Below, one piece after another: positions 9,182 through 18,245 of a stretch of 64,000 nucleotides of DNA. The notes below the pieces were generated by a model. The model was not told the DNA's origin. It did no database searches and saw only the letters and a program-made list of their open reading frames with translations. The first letter of the stretch is position 1, and every line of letters starts with the position of its first letter. Origin of the DNA: Nocardia sp. NBC_00403. GTDB taxonomy: Bacteria; Actinomycetota; Actinomycetes; Mycobacteriales; Mycobacteriaceae. A program made the position numbers and the translations under genes. The stretch spans positions 5,146,001 to 5,210,000 of the forward strand of contig NZ_CP107939.1 in assembly GCF_036046055.1 (NCBI RefSeq). The letters are read 5' to 3'.

Positions 9182-10027
9182 ATGCAGGTCGGGCAACCGA
9201 GTAGAACCGCAATGGCCGTAGCGCGTGCGAGGGCCGACCATCAGGTTGCCGACGAGCCACGGGTGTTCACCGATCCGTTGGCTCTGCAGATCATCGGTGA
9301 ATCCGACTCGCGGGCAAATGAATTCGACAATGGTCTCGATCAGGATCTGGCTCGTCGGCGGCGGTTGTTTATCGCGGCGCGCAGCCGATTCGCTGATGAC
9401 ATCGTGGCGGCCGCGGTCGCCCGGGGGACTGGTCAGGTAGTGATCCTTGGGGCTGGACTGGACACCACCGCCTACCGCAATATCCACGAGGACGTGCGAT
9501 TCTTCGAGGTCGATCACCCCGACACCCAGGAGTGGAAGCGGCGCCGACTGTCCGGGACCGGAATCGCGATCCCGTCATCGCTGACCTTCGCCCCGATTGA
9601 TTTCGAACAATCCACGCTGGCAGACGGGTTGGCCGAGGCAGGGCTCGACCGCGCTCGGAGCGCGGTGTTCATCTGGCTCGGCGTTGTCATGTACCTGACC
9701 AGAACGTCGGTCGAGGACACTCTTCGCTACATCGCCGGCCACGGCGGACCCGCGGAGGTGGTTTTCGACTACCTGTACCCGATCTCCTCGACCCTCCACG
9801 ATCCTGCGGCCGGACACCAACAGGCACGCGCAGATCGCGTCGCCGCGGTGGGCGAACCGTGGCTCAGTTTCTTCACCGCGGACGAAATCCGCGGCAACTT
9901 GCTGTCCTTCGGTTTCGATCGGGTCGAAGACCGTTCCGCGACACAGCTGTTGGCCACCTACGGCATCCGAACAACCGCGCGTCCTATGAATTCAGGACCG
10001 CACCTGATCCACGCCGGCACGGCGTGA
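9182..10027 (+). CDS. Class I SAM-dependent methyltransferase (TIGR00027/LCM family)
   Basis: A 281-residue methyltransferase of the leucine-carboxyl-methyltransferase-like family that is greatly expanded in mycobacteria and Nocardia. Typical features are the N-terminal substrate region TAMAVARARADHQ, RSRFADD, the SAM-binding loop VVILGAGLDTTAYR (acidic residues follow in FEVDHPDTQEWKRR), and the IWLGVVMYLT segment. The ATG at 9182 is preceded by AAGGTGG. The members' natural substrates are mostly unknown. It stands alone, transcribed away from the membrane-protein pair. Confidence 0.9.
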   Translation: MQVGQPSRTAMAVARARADHQVADEPRVFTDPLALQIIGESDSRANEFDNGLDQDLARRRRLFIAARSRFADDIVAAAVARGTGQVVILGAGLDTTAYRNIHEDVRFFEVDHPDTQEWKRRRLSGTGIAIPSSLTFAPIDFEQSTLADGLAEAGLDRARSAVFIWLGVVMYLTRTSVEDTLRYIAGHGGPAEVVFDYLYPISSTLHDPAAGHQQARADRVAAVGEPWLSFFTADEIRGNLLSFGFDRVEDRSATQLLATYGIRTTARPMNSGPHLIHAGTA

Positions 10028-10160
10028 GCGCCCAGGATCCCTTGTCCCTGGACGTCATTCGGATCAGATTTGTCCGACATGCCGGCCACCACCGGTCTAC
10101 CAGGACCGCGAGCGGATTCACGGCTACGAGCGAGGGCGCCGTGCGTTCTGAGCGGCCTGC

Positions 10161-10790
10161 TCACGCGGTGAGATCGGCGCCCGGTGACGCGGGAGGCCGG
10201 GCCGGCTGGCGGCCGATGAGCGGGATCGGCCGTCGCAGGTCGACCATGGTCGCCACGTGGAGCGTGCGTTTGCGCTGCAGGATCGGCCCGACTTCCGGCG
10301 CGGCGACGGAAACTTTCACAGTGCAGTCACCAGGGCCCAACGCCACCAGCATGCCGCCGCGCACGGTTGCCGCGAGCGGCTGAAGCAGCAACGCAACGCA
10401 GAGTTCGAGCGCAAATTCGCCCACCCGGTTTCCGTCGACGGTGACCTCGAGCCGTGGACAGCAGGTTTGGGTAACCTCGTGTTCGAACAACTCGACCTGC
10501 TCGACTCGGTCCGGGCAGGTTCGCATCGCCGCACGGAGAAGCCGGTCGTAGCGGCGCCAACCCGCGACCGCGACCCTGCCGAGGTCGATCTCGAGCAGCT
10601 CGTCGACCGCCTTGGCCAGCTCGCGCAGCGCCGCCGACCGCAGGATCACGGTAACGACCGGCGCTCGGCGCAGCGCCAACTGCTCGACACCTCTCTCGTG
10701 CAGGCGCTCGGCCAGCTGACCCACGTCGGCCCCGCGCGCGGCGCCCGGGAACAGCACCGCCCGAGCCGTGATCGATGCGGGACTCGTCAT
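10161..10790 (-). CDS. Conserved hypothetical protein, coupled to surface protein
   Basis: A 209-residue protein of unknown function. It appears soluble, with an alternating strand/helix pattern (TARAVLFPGAARGADV, APVVTVILRSAALRELAKAVDELLEID) and no signal peptide. Its ATG overlaps the TGA of the preceding membrane-anchored gene (ATGA) and is preceded by GGGAGG, so the two products are made together. It may be the cytoplasmic partner of that surface protein's C-terminal tail. No family name can be given. Confidence 0.65.
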   Translation of the reverse strand: MTSPASITARAVLFPGAARGADVGQLAERLHERGVEQLALRRAPVVTVILRSAALRELAKAVDELLEIDLGRVAVAGWRRYDRLLRAAMRTCPDRVEQVELFEHEVTQTCCPRLEVTVDGNRVGEFALELCVALLLQPLAATVRGGMLVALGPGDCTVKVSVAAPEVGPILQRKRTLHVATMVDLRRPIPLIGRQPARPPASPGADLTA

Positions 10791-11632
10791 CTGGGCACCT
10801 CCCTGACGTGTAGCTGTGGCTCGCCGCCGCTCAGCCGAACCCGAACAGCCGGAGCGTGGGTGGGGCGGGTGATCTGGCGAATGTAAATCGACGGGCTCAT
10901 GTCCTCGACCACATGTACGCATACCTGCGGCGGGTGCGGATCACGGCGGTACGCCCGCGCCGGATCGGTCGGGTGCTTGCGCCGCTGATGCAGTACGAGC
11001 GTCGCGACACCGACGGCGAGAAGAAACCCGCCGATGCCAAGCGCGTCGCCGATGTGGTTGTCCCGCTGACGATCATCGCTTCGTGGTGCAGCGGTCGGCG
11101 GTTGCGTGGTGGGTGGCTGCGTGACGGGCGTGGTAGTCGGCTCGGTGGTCGTGGGTTTGGAGGTGGTCGTCGTGGTGGTCGGGCCGACCTGTGCGGGGAC
11201 GATCTTGATGGACGCTTCCCTCCGGATTACGTGGTCGTACGTCGCGCGGCAGGTGACGTTGATCGAATGCGCGCCGAGTTCGGTCCGGTCGGGCACGCTG
11301 ACGGGAGCATCGAACGAATACTGGTGGACGTAGGCGGTGGTCACCGAATCAGACCAGTTCGGTGAGACGCTCACCGCGTCGCAGGGCCAGTAATCGCCGT
11401 AAATGGTGATTTGCGTACCGCGTTGGGCGGTGGGTGGCACGCGGAGAGTGGGTTCGGGGACCGTATCAGGACTCCCGGACGGTGTGGGGGAGATACCGGA
11501 GCTCCCTGACGTTCCGGTCGGCGGGGCCGGCCAGGTCGTGGTAGGCGCCGTCGCGGCGATCGGTACCGATACCGCGCCGAGCAGCCCAGCCGCGGCCACC
11601 GCGACAAGGAACACTCGCGCGTCGTCTCTCAT
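10787..11632 (-). CDS. Membrane-anchored surface protein with Thr/Pro-rich stalk
   Basis: About 281 residues. In order: an N-terminal signal or anchor helix (VFLVAVAAAGLLGAVSVPIAATA), a Ser/Pro/Thr-rich linker, an Ig-like beta domain (PPTAQRGTQITIYGDYWPCDAV through NVTCRATYD, with two Cys that may bond), a long Thr/Pro stalk (about 150-185), a second membrane helix (IGGFLLAVGVATLVL) and a basic cytoplasmic tail. The layout is that of a cell-wall-spanning receptor or scaffold. The ATG at 11632 follows GGAGAGG. An in-frame GTG lies two codons upstream. It is coupled to the downstream gene. Confidence 0.7.
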   Translation of the reverse strand: MRDDARVFLVAVAAAGLLGAVSVPIAATAPTTTWPAPPTGTSGSSGISPTPSGSPDTVPEPTLRVPPTAQRGTQITIYGDYWPCDAVSVSPNWSDSVTTAYVHQYSFDAPVSVPDRTELGAHSINVTCRATYDHVIRREASIKIVPAQVGPTTTTTTSKPTTTEPTTTPVTQPPTTQPPTAAPRSDDRQRDNHIGDALGIGGFLLAVGVATLVLHQRRKHPTDPARAYRRDPHPPQVCVHVVEDMSPSIYIRQITRPTHAPAVRVRLSGGEPQLHVREVPR

Positions 11633-11869
11633 GATCACCTCTCCGAGACGCGGGAGGCTCGGAGGATCCGTGCCCCGGAGTCAGTCTGTTCCCGTCCCGA
11701 GGTGTCGACGTGAGTAGCGCACTACCTGTTTCGGCGCTCGTGCCTGCAGGAACAACCGGAGATGAGGTCGGACCGAGTGAGCTTGTGAAATTCGAGGAGA
11801 TCGGACTGCTTCGCCATCACAATGACCGGCAACGCGGCTTGGAAGTGCACGACCGGAGCGTATGAGATC

Positions 11870-12301
11870 TCACTGATTCGGCGTCAACAGCACGAGCGGG
11901 ATCTCACGGGTGGTCTTGCGTTGATAGCCGGCGTAGCCCTTGTACGCCGCGACGACCCGGGGCCACAACGCTGCGCGTTCTTCCGCGTTGGCCACGTGGG
12001 CCGCCATCGGTCGCTGGGGACCGCTCTGCAGCGACACCTCGACATCAGGATTGTCACGCAGATTCAGAAACCACGCAGGGTGGGTGGGGTCGCCGCCGCG
12101 CGAGGCCACGATCACGATCGTCTCGCCGTCGATGACCGGCGCGGTCAGCATGACCTTTCGCGGCTCACCGGTCTTGCGACCGATCGTGGTGAGCTCGAGG
12201 GTCGGCATCCCCACGATGGTTTTGCCCAGCTTCCCGCCGCTTACTTTGAGCAAGGCACGGTGGATGGCGTTCTGGATCTTCAGCTGGGCATCACTCGGCA
12301 T
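11870..12301 (-). CDS. Nitroreductase family deazaflavin-dependent oxidoreductase
   Basis: A 143-residue member of the Ddn/DUF385 family, whose characterised members bind coenzyme F420 in a split-barrel fold and reduce quinones or nitro compounds; others bind FMN or fatty acids. The signature run PTLELTTIGRKTGEPRKVML is followed by the glycine-rich VIVASRGGDPTHPAWFLNL and the PDVEV strand, as usual for the family. The length is typical. The start is the ATG giving MPSDAQLKIQNAI; a longer upstream frame has no family similarity. Confidence 0.9.
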   Translation of the reverse strand: MPSDAQLKIQNAIHRALLKVSGGKLGKTIVGMPTLELTTIGRKTGEPRKVMLTAPVIDGETIVIVASRGGDPTHPAWFLNLRDNPDVEVSLQSGPQRPMAAHVANAEERAALWPRVVAAYKGYAGYQRKTTREIPLVLLTPNQ

Positions 12302-12684
12302 GCTGCGGAATCTACACCGGTACGCGACTGCGTGAAGGGCTGGTATTGCAGGGCATTTCGAATACCAGAACATCCTTCGTCGGGATTCGGGTTCAGCGAG
12401 AACTCGAATCCGTGCCATTCCGTATCACTCAGCCCATACGCTGGTGAACCTCGGTTTCCGCCGAACCCGGTCGGCAGTGATAGGTGTTTGCCTGTGGCGG
12501 CTGACGGTGACTTCGTACTCCCCCGCGGGCACCGGTGACGCTGCCGTCTGATCACCATTACATTGCTGCATCATTGCTGGACATTGCATCGGCATTGCCG
12601 CCTTTGCGGTAGTCGAGACCGTAGTCTCGGGCTCACCGAGTGGATGCGGGACGCGGTGGTCTCGCGAGGAGGAGGCGACACGAG
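12302..12684. other. Intergenic stretch, nothing recognised
   Basis: The divergent promoter region between the deazaflavin oxidoreductase and the GYD protein. It contains a low-complexity ACATTGC/GCATTGC run near 12560-12600 (three copies of CATTGC within about 40 bases) but no gene or hairpin that I can support. Confidence 0.4.
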
Positions 12685-13011
12685 ATGCCCAAATACTTGT
12701 GGCGGGTCAACTACTCCCAGGAAGGAGCGCGTGGCCTGCTCGCTCAGGGTGGCAGTGCTCGCCGACTGGCCATCACGGAGATGGTCGAAAGCGTGGGCGG
12801 CCAGGTAGAAGCCTGCTATTTCGCTTTCGGTGAAGACGACCTGTTCGTCATCGGCGATGTTCCGGACGAGGTTGCTGCAGCTGCGCTCGCAATCCGTACT
12901 GCGGCATACGGAGCGGCAGTCTCACACACGGTGGCACTACTGACCCCTGAGCAGATCGATGAAGCAGTCGCGCGTGACGTCACGTACTTGCCGCCCCAGG
13001 TCGGGCCGTAG
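12685..13011 (+). CDS. GYD domain-containing protein
   Basis: A 108-residue protein of the GYD family (dimeric alpha/beta-barrel fold), recognised from the N-terminal YLWRVNYSQEGARGLL and the glycine-rich FAFGEDDLFVIGDVPD centre where the GYD motif lies. The family is small and of unknown biochemical function; some members are near stress or catabolic genes. The ATG is preceded by a strong GAGGAGGAGG site. A hairpin 50 bases after the stop probably ends its transcript. Confidence 0.85.
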   Translation: MPKYLWRVNYSQEGARGLLAQGGSARRLAITEMVESVGGQVEACYFAFGEDDLFVIGDVPDEVAAAALAIRTAAYGAAVSHTVALLTPEQIDEAVARDVTYLPPQVGP

Positions 13012-13064
13012 TTCTTCCCGTCTGGTGTCGGGATTGTTCTATCGACTTGCTGAGCATGACAGTG

Positions 13065-13103
13065 CGAATCGGCGTCCGCCCACGGTTGCGGGCGGACGAT
13101 TCG
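13065..13103 (+). terminator. Hairpin terminator after GYD gene
   Basis: GTCCGCCC pairs with GGGCGGAC across an 8-base loop, and outer CGAATC/GATTCG arms extend the stem with a three-base bulge. It lies just downstream of the GYD gene. Confidence 0.55.
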
Positions 13104-13129
13104 GCTATTGCCGCGGCTACCGTGGGTGG

Positions 13130-13315
13130 CCGAAGTACATCAGTTCCCAGATCGCGTCGTCCTTGTAGGTTTCGATCAGGTTGTTGACCGCCTTTGCGGT
13201 GGGCTACTCACCCGGCGAAGGCGCCGTGTCGGCGAGTTGGCGGGCGGTGGCGGCGCCGATACCGATACTTGCGCCGGTGATGAGCGCGACGGTTCCGGTC
13301 AGTTTCTATGTCGTG
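13130..13315 (-). pseudogene. SDR N-terminal remnant
   Basis: On the minus strand the translation gives KLTGTVALITGASIGIGAA, the N-terminal cofactor-binding motif of a short-chain dehydrogenase, followed after about 15 residues by a stop. A further short open stretch ends in a WELMYFG-containing tail without SDR similarity. The catalytic YxxxK part is absent. A deletion seems to have joined the start of an SDR gene to the 3' end of another gene. Confidence 0.55.
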
Positions 13316-13877
13316 GGTATTGTCCTGTGCTCTCGATGTTGGGGCGAGCCAATGGGAATGAGCTCCCAACCAATTGGCCAGCGGGGATGGACCGAGTGCT
13401 CGCGGAGATCGGCGCCGGGGCTTGGGGGTGTCCCCGATCCGGATATCGGGTGGGTTTCAGACAGCTCCAATGCGGCTACTAACAACTGGCGTCAGGGCCG
13501 GGTCCAGAAGAGTGCGTTCATCCAATGGAGGTGCTGTAAGCAGCGCCAGGATGGCTGGTCTTGGTTTGGCGGTGTGTAGTGCACCGAGTCGTCATGTCGA
13601 TCAGTCGCGGCTGGGAGCCGGTCAGCGTGTCGGTCGCCGCCACCGGTATCGGGGCGGAACTGTTATCGGCCAAGGGATCTCGACGGGAACAGGGCTGCGC
13701 TCCGTACCGCTGTGAGGACGCCTGAACGTTCGCTGCGGCCGTGCTTGTTCGATACGCTCACTGCTGGAACGACTTCCGCTACTCGCTGCTGCGATGTCGG
13801 TGGGGTCGGTCCCCGGCCGTATGGCTGGCGCGGGTAGTAAGCCCGCGAGTGTGATTGCGTGGGAAGGACATTGACGG
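13316..13877. other. Intergenic stretch, nothing recognised
   Basis: No frame shows a recognisable protein, and reading frames here change often. It probably contains decayed sequence plus the promoter of the following secreted-protein gene. Confidence 0.4.
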
Positions 13878-14321
13878 ATGACGGTGCGGCGGATGGTCGC
13901 GGGGGCTATGGTTTCGGTAGGAATCGGTGCGCTGGTGTGCGGAACGGTGGTGACACCGGCGCAGGCGGATCCGCTACCACAATGGGCGCCGTTAGGCACC
14001 ACGCTTTATACCTTTGGCGATGCGAATTTTTGTGCCGGGGCGATCGGCGTGGCGGTGGAGGCCGCACCACATCAGCCCGGCCACGTGCTGGCGCACGTCA
14101 CACCACTGGGTTACCAGCGCGGGCCGTGCGGCAATCATGTGATGCTGGGGTGGGTGGGCTCGGCGGGCGGACGAACTCAGGACGTATACGTGCACACCGA
14201 TGCGGCGCAAGGCGACACTGTGACCGTCGACCTGTGGGTGGGGATGGGTCCGGCCAAGATCATGGCCGACACGTGGCCGATCCAGGGCCCGTTCGCGGAG
14301 TGGTATCTGCTGGTGCCCTAG
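13878..14321 (+). CDS. Small secreted protein
   Basis: A 147-residue exported protein. The signal peptide runs from MTVRRMVAGAMVSVG to a probable cleavage after AQA near residue 30. The mature domain of about 117 residues has two cysteines (FCAGAIG and GPCGNH) that could form a disulfide, and beta-rich composition with a C-terminal WYLLVP. Similar small secreted proteins are frequent in Nocardia and mycobacteria, but no function is known. The start ATG lies close to a GGAAGGACATTGACGG stretch that serves as ribosome-binding site. Confidence 0.7.
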   Translation: MTVRRMVAGAMVSVGIGALVCGTVVTPAQADPLPQWAPLGTTLYTFGDANFCAGAIGVAVEAAPHQPGHVLAHVTPLGYQRGPCGNHVMLGWVGSAGGRTQDVYVHTDAAQGDTVTVDLWVGMGPAKIMADTWPIQGPFAEWYLLVP

Positions 14322-14942
14322 CCCGTGCCTGGGTGTATGGCGCCTAGCGGGGTCCGTGAGCGGGCCGCAGTTCGGGTTTGGCTGTAGGTCGAGGCCATGG
14401 TCCCGAGGAGAGGACTGATCAGTTCAGGGTCGGATTTTCCCGGCTCGCGCAGCGGCCCCCGCTGGCGCCGTCGATCCGCAGCAATCCTGGACAACCGCAG
14501 GCGTGGCGACACAGCGACACCGCCCTTCGGTCCGGACAGGGCCGGGTTGCCAGGCCGCTTTCTGCCACCCGGACTCGGCTTGCGTCGCCGAGTTCGGCTG
14601 TGCCCGAATGGAGTTCGGCGTGCGATGTGGCCCACCTCGGGATTCATATCGTCGCCCCCACGTTGTCGGTCGGATAGGCGCCTGAGTTGCAGTACGCCCG
14701 CAATGATGCTGTCGATGCCGTGGTGTCGGTACAGGTCTTCGGTCGTTCCCGATTGGCCGAAACCGGTGACACCGAGCGGCGTTGGTGGGGACCTGCTGGA
14801 TGGTGCCGAGAAAGGCGAGCGTGTGCAGGCGACCGTCCAGGACTATCAGCACAGGGGTCGACGGATTGCTCGCCCCATTAGCGGCCATCGCAATAGTTGA
14901 GGTGTTGCCTGTCGGTGAGTCGCCACGCTAGCCTCTATCGAG
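14322..14942. other. Intergenic stretch before the ABC importer
   Basis: About 600 bases without a recognisable gene. Reading frames on both strands have arginine-rich, unstructured translations typical of non-coding high-GC DNA. Confidence 0.45.
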
Positions 14943-14961
14943 TTAGCGGAGGCTAACCTTC
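14943..14961 (+). promoter_or_regulatory. IdeR/DtxR-type iron box upstream of the importer
   Basis: TTAGCGGAGGCTAACCTTC matches 14 of 19 positions of the established IdeR box TTAGGTTAGGCTAACCTAA, including the central AGGCTAACCT. It is 25 bases before the importer's start codon, so bound IdeR-Fe would block transcription or initiation. TAGCCTC and GAGGCTA 7-bp arms (14929-14955) form a further inverted repeat overlapping it. Iron repression of the importer is inferred from this match. Confidence 0.7.
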
Positions 14962-14986
14962 GAAGTGAACCGGGTGAGGTCGAGCG

Positions 14987-16516
14987 ATGGATTTGAATAG
15001 GCGTCAACTCTTCAAAGCAGGCCTCGGACTGAGTGCGATACTGGCGATCGCCGCCTGTGGAGATGGATCTTCGTCCGATGGCTCTGGTGGCTCACCTCAG
15101 CGCGGCGGCACGCTTCGTATCGGTGCAATCGGCAAATCATCCAAGACCGAGCGGGATCCTCACGCGACGATGAGCAATGAAAGCGATTTCCTCATCATGT
15201 CGCTCATCTATGATCCGCTGACGGTTCCCGGAACCGACCCGAACGTGGCCCCTCGGTTGGCGTCGAAGTGGGAATCCGATGCAGAGCAACGGAATTGGAC
15301 ATTCACGATCGCCGAGGGTGCCACCTTCCACGACGGTCGTCCGGTCACTGCCGACGATGTGGTGTGGTCGCTTCGGCGTCTGCGTGAGGTCGCGGGTGAA
15401 ACCAAGGTGCCTGTGTCGTCGGTCGATGACATCAAGCCGGTCGGCGCGAACGCGGTTGTGCTGACTTGCGCGGGTCCGAACAGCCAGTTGCCGTTGCTGC
15501 TGCGATTGATGACTTTTGCCGCCCCCAAGGGAACCACAGACTTCACCAAAGGCATTGGCAGCGGCCCATTCCGGCTCGAAAGCTACAACAATGGCAACGC
15601 CCGGCTGGTGCGAAATGACAACTGGCACGGCGGCGCCCCCTTGCTCGACGCTGTCGAAGTCACCCTGTTCGAGAGCCCTGAATCGATGGCCAACGCAATC
15701 ATGGCCGGGCAGATCGATGTCGCATCGAGTGTCGGCGCCGTCGCGGGGCGGACGGCAGAAGCCCGCAGTGACCTCCAGGTCATCCGCCGTCCGAATGATG
15801 TCGCGATTGTCATCGCGATGAGGACCTCCGACGGGCCTTTCGCTGATCCGCGCGTGCGGGAAGCGCTCCGTCTTGCCGTGGACCGCCCGGCGATGGTCGC
15901 ACAGGTGCTTTCGGGCTACGGCAGTGTGGCCAACGATATTCTGGGCACTGCTGATCCGACCTTCGACTCATCGATCGCGCAGCGAAAGCGCAATGTCGAT
16001 CGAGCAAAGCAACTGCTCGCGGATGCGAAGTTCGACACCGGAAGAACCTATCCGCTGGTCACGAAGCAGGAGGCCGCGGGTGAGGTGGAATCGGCGAAGG
16101 TGTTCGCGAGCCAGGCCAAGGATATCGGGCTGAATATCGAGGTGGTCGTCCAAGAAGCGAACGCTTTCTACGATGACACCTGGCTGAAGGCCCCGTTCTA
16201 CACAGTGAACTGGGGCACCAATGACTCGGTCATGTTCTTCGCCAGCAAGGTCATGTCGTCGCGGACGAAGTGGAACGAAACCGGCTTCAAGGATGCGGAG
16301 TTCGACAAAGCCTACGCCGACGCACTCGCCGCGCCGGCAGGCGCGAAGTTCACCGAGGCGAGTAAGGCGATCCAACAGATCCAGTACGACCGTGGCGGTT
16401 ACATCGTGTGGGGCATGGCGGATGGCATCGATGTTGCGTCCCGTTCAGTTCAGGGTCTGCCGAAGCTAGGAGGATACGGCCGAGTCCAGCTCGAACGCGT
16501 TTGGTTGTCGAGTTGA
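14987..16516 (+). CDS. ABC importer substrate-binding lipoprotein (SBP family 5)
   Basis: A 509-residue extracellular binding protein of the dipeptide/nickel/metallophore class. The N-terminus has a NRRQLF twin-arginine-like motif and the lipobox AIAAC, with lipidation expected at Cys24, then a Ser/Gly linker. Family signatures are the RGGTLRIGAIG opening, a YDPLT segment, the domain motif FHDGRPVTADDVVWSLRR, and a C-terminal domain with VREALRLAVDRPAMVAQVLSGYG. It is first in a four-gene operon whose other members are two permeases and a double ATPase. The upstream iron box and the facing diaminopropionate-type operon suggest it captures a metal-metallophore complex rather than peptides. Confidence 0.9.
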   Translation: MDLNRRQLFKAGLGLSAILAIAACGDGSSSDGSGGSPQRGGTLRIGAIGKSSKTERDPHATMSNESDFLIMSLIYDPLTVPGTDPNVAPRLASKWESDAEQRNWTFTIAEGATFHDGRPVTADDVVWSLRRLREVAGETKVPVSSVDDIKPVGANAVVLTCAGPNSQLPLLLRLMTFAAPKGTTDFTKGIGSGPFRLESYNNGNARLVRNDNWHGGAPLLDAVEVTLFESPESMANAIMAGQIDVASSVGAVAGRTAEARSDLQVIRRPNDVAIVIAMRTSDGPFADPRVREALRLAVDRPAMVAQVLSGYGSVANDILGTADPTFDSSIAQRKRNVDRAKQLLADAKFDTGRTYPLVTKQEAAGEVESAKVFASQAKDIGLNIEVVVQEANAFYDDTWLKAPFYTVNWGTNDSVMFFASKVMSSRTKWNETGFKDAEFDKAYADALAAPAGAKFTEASKAIQQIQYDRGGYIVWGMADGIDVASRSVQGLPKLGGYGRVQLERVWLSS

Positions 16517-17442
16517 TCGCCCTCACCGGACTGGTGGTGCGGCGGCTCGGACTGTTGATCGCACTGCTTGCAGTGGTATTCGTTGTGGTCGACCTGCTGC
16601 CGGGAAACGCGGCACGGGCCGTCCTCGGACGCGATGCGGGAGCGGATCGGATAGCGGCGAAGGAGCACGAGCTGGGATTGGACCGGCCGCTGCCGGTCCG
16701 TTTCTGGAACTGGTTCAGTGGGGCCGCTACCGGGGATTTCGGCACCACGGCCCGCGGGCAATCGGTGAATGAGCTGTTGGCGGCGAAGTTTCCACAAACC
16801 TTGCTGCTGGCATCGGTCGCGATGTTGGCCACGGTGGTGATCTCGCTGCTGTGCGGGTTGTGGTGGTCCGCGCGGCCTACCGGCTTCACCGCTCGCGTTA
16901 TGCAACCGAGCTCCGCCTTCGTCATCGCGGTTCCGGAATTCGTGGTGGCAACACTGTTGGTGCTGGTTTTTTCGCTGTGGCTGGATTGGCTGCCCGCGGT
17001 GACTTTCACCGACCGCTCCGGATATCCGGCGAGCCCGGAGATGCTGATCCTGCCAGTTGCGGCCCTGGCGATACCACAGGCGGGCTGGAATTCGAGGGTA
17101 GTGCGTGGCGCGTTGATCGACGCGGCCGCCGCACCACATGTGGAGAGCGCCGTTCTGAATGGGCTCCCGGAAAGGACTGTCCTACTCCGTCACGTCCTGC
17201 CGTTCGCGTTACCCACGATCGCAACGTCTTTCGCAACCTCGGTCGGTACGTTGTTCGGCGGCGCTCTCGTTGTGGAGACGATATTCAACTATCCAGGGAT
17301 GGGCGCCATGGTGGCGGGATCTGTCTCCGACCGCGATACCGCGCTCGTAGCGGCAGTCGTGGCAATGACCGGAACAACGATCATGTGCGTCTTGCTGCTG
17401 GCCGATGCCATTCGTGCCTGGGCTAATCGAGGTCGGCGATGA
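16513..17442 (+). CDS. ABC importer permease (DppB/OppB type)
   Basis: About 309 residues with six predicted helices, of the BPD_transp_1 family. The N-terminal helix LLIALLAVVFVVVDLLPGN and the cytoplasmic EAA-like loop LNGLPERTVLLRHVLPFALP, followed by ETIFNYPGMGAM, are typical of DppB/NikB. I place the start at a TTG overlapping the binding-protein stop (TTGA); GTG and TTG codons nearby are alternatives. The stop overlaps the next gene by ATGA. It forms the membrane channel with the following permease. Confidence 0.88.
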   Translation: MIALTGLVVRRLGLLIALLAVVFVVVDLLPGNAARAVLGRDAGADRIAAKEHELGLDRPLPVRFWNWFSGAATGDFGTTARGQSVNELLAAKFPQTLLLASVAMLATVVISLLCGLWWSARPTGFTARVMQPSSAFVIAVPEFVVATLLVLVFSLWLDWLPAVTFTDRSGYPASPEMLILPVAALAIPQAGWNSRVVRGALIDAAAAPHVESAVLNGLPERTVLLRHVLPFALPTIATSFATSVGTLFGGALVVETIFNYPGMGAMVAGSVSDRDTALVAAVVAMTGTTIMCVLLLADAIRAWANRGRR

Positions 17443-18245
17443 CGACCTCGACCACCTCCCGGAGGCTGTGGCCGACGGTGTTACCCGCGGCCGCGGTTGT
17501 CACCGTTGCGATAGTCGGACCCGCGCTCGCGCCGCACGCAGTCGATCATGCGGTCGGTATTACCTTCGAGAAGCCCAACAGCGCGGCCTGGCTGGGTGGC
17601 GATCGGCTCGGCCAAGACGTCACGAGCCAGTTGTTGCGTGGCGGCTGGGGACTGCTGCTGCTGGGCGCGATCATCGCCCTGTTGGTGACCGCGTTCGCCG
17701 CGATCCTCGGATCGATAGCAGCGCTGCATCCGAGAACCGGGGCATGGATCGAACGCACCGCCGATCTGGGCATGCTGTTGCCGCCGGTGTTGGCGATCCT
17801 GCTATTTATGCTCTCCTGGCCCGAATCCGGAGCCGTGGGTTTGGTGGTCGTATCGGTGATCGCGGGTACACCGTATTCGGCGCGAGTGTTCGCAGCGGCG
17901 GCGACCGGAGTGGCGGCGTCGGGCTTCATCGAAGCGGCGCAGGCACGCGGAGAACGGTTGAGTTACCTCATTTTTCGAGAGCTGCTCCCGAACCTGCGCG
18001 AAACACTGCTCACTCAATTGGGCCTACGATTCGTGGAGGCGATGTACCTCGTGAGTACTGCGGCGTTCCTACAGCTGCCGACCACCCTCGGAGACGCGAA
18101 CTGGGCGGTGATGGTCCGCGAGAACGCCTCCGGGATCCTGCTGAACCCCGCCGCGGTGCTGGCGCCGAGTGTGGCGATCGGTCTGTTGGCGGTCAGTGTG
18201 AACAGCGCCGTTGCGGCGTTCGGGCGTGGGCGGAGCAGCGTATGA
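17439..18245 (+). CDS. ABC importer permease (DppC/OppC type)
   Basis: A 268-residue second permease with about six helices, starting with an N-terminal helix TVLPAAAVVTVAIVGPALAPH. WLGGDRLGQDVTSQLLRGG is the conserved periplasmic segment of DppC/NikC (GTDxxGRDxxSR in typical members). The EAA loop is EAAQARGERLSYLIFRELLPN. Its ATG overlaps the previous stop, and its stop overlaps the ATPase ATG, so all four products are made in step. Confidence 0.88.
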   Translation: MTTSTTSRRLWPTVLPAAAVVTVAIVGPALAPHAVDHAVGITFEKPNSAAWLGGDRLGQDVTSQLLRGGWGLLLLGAIIALLVTAFAAILGSIAALHPRTGAWIERTADLGMLLPPVLAILLFMLSWPESGAVGLVVVSVIAGTPYSARVFAAAATGVAASGFIEAAQARGERLSYLIFRELLPNLRETLLTQLGLRFVEAMYLVSTAAFLQLPTTLGDANWAVMVRENASGILLNPAAVLAPSVAIGLLAVSVNSAVAAFGRGRSSV

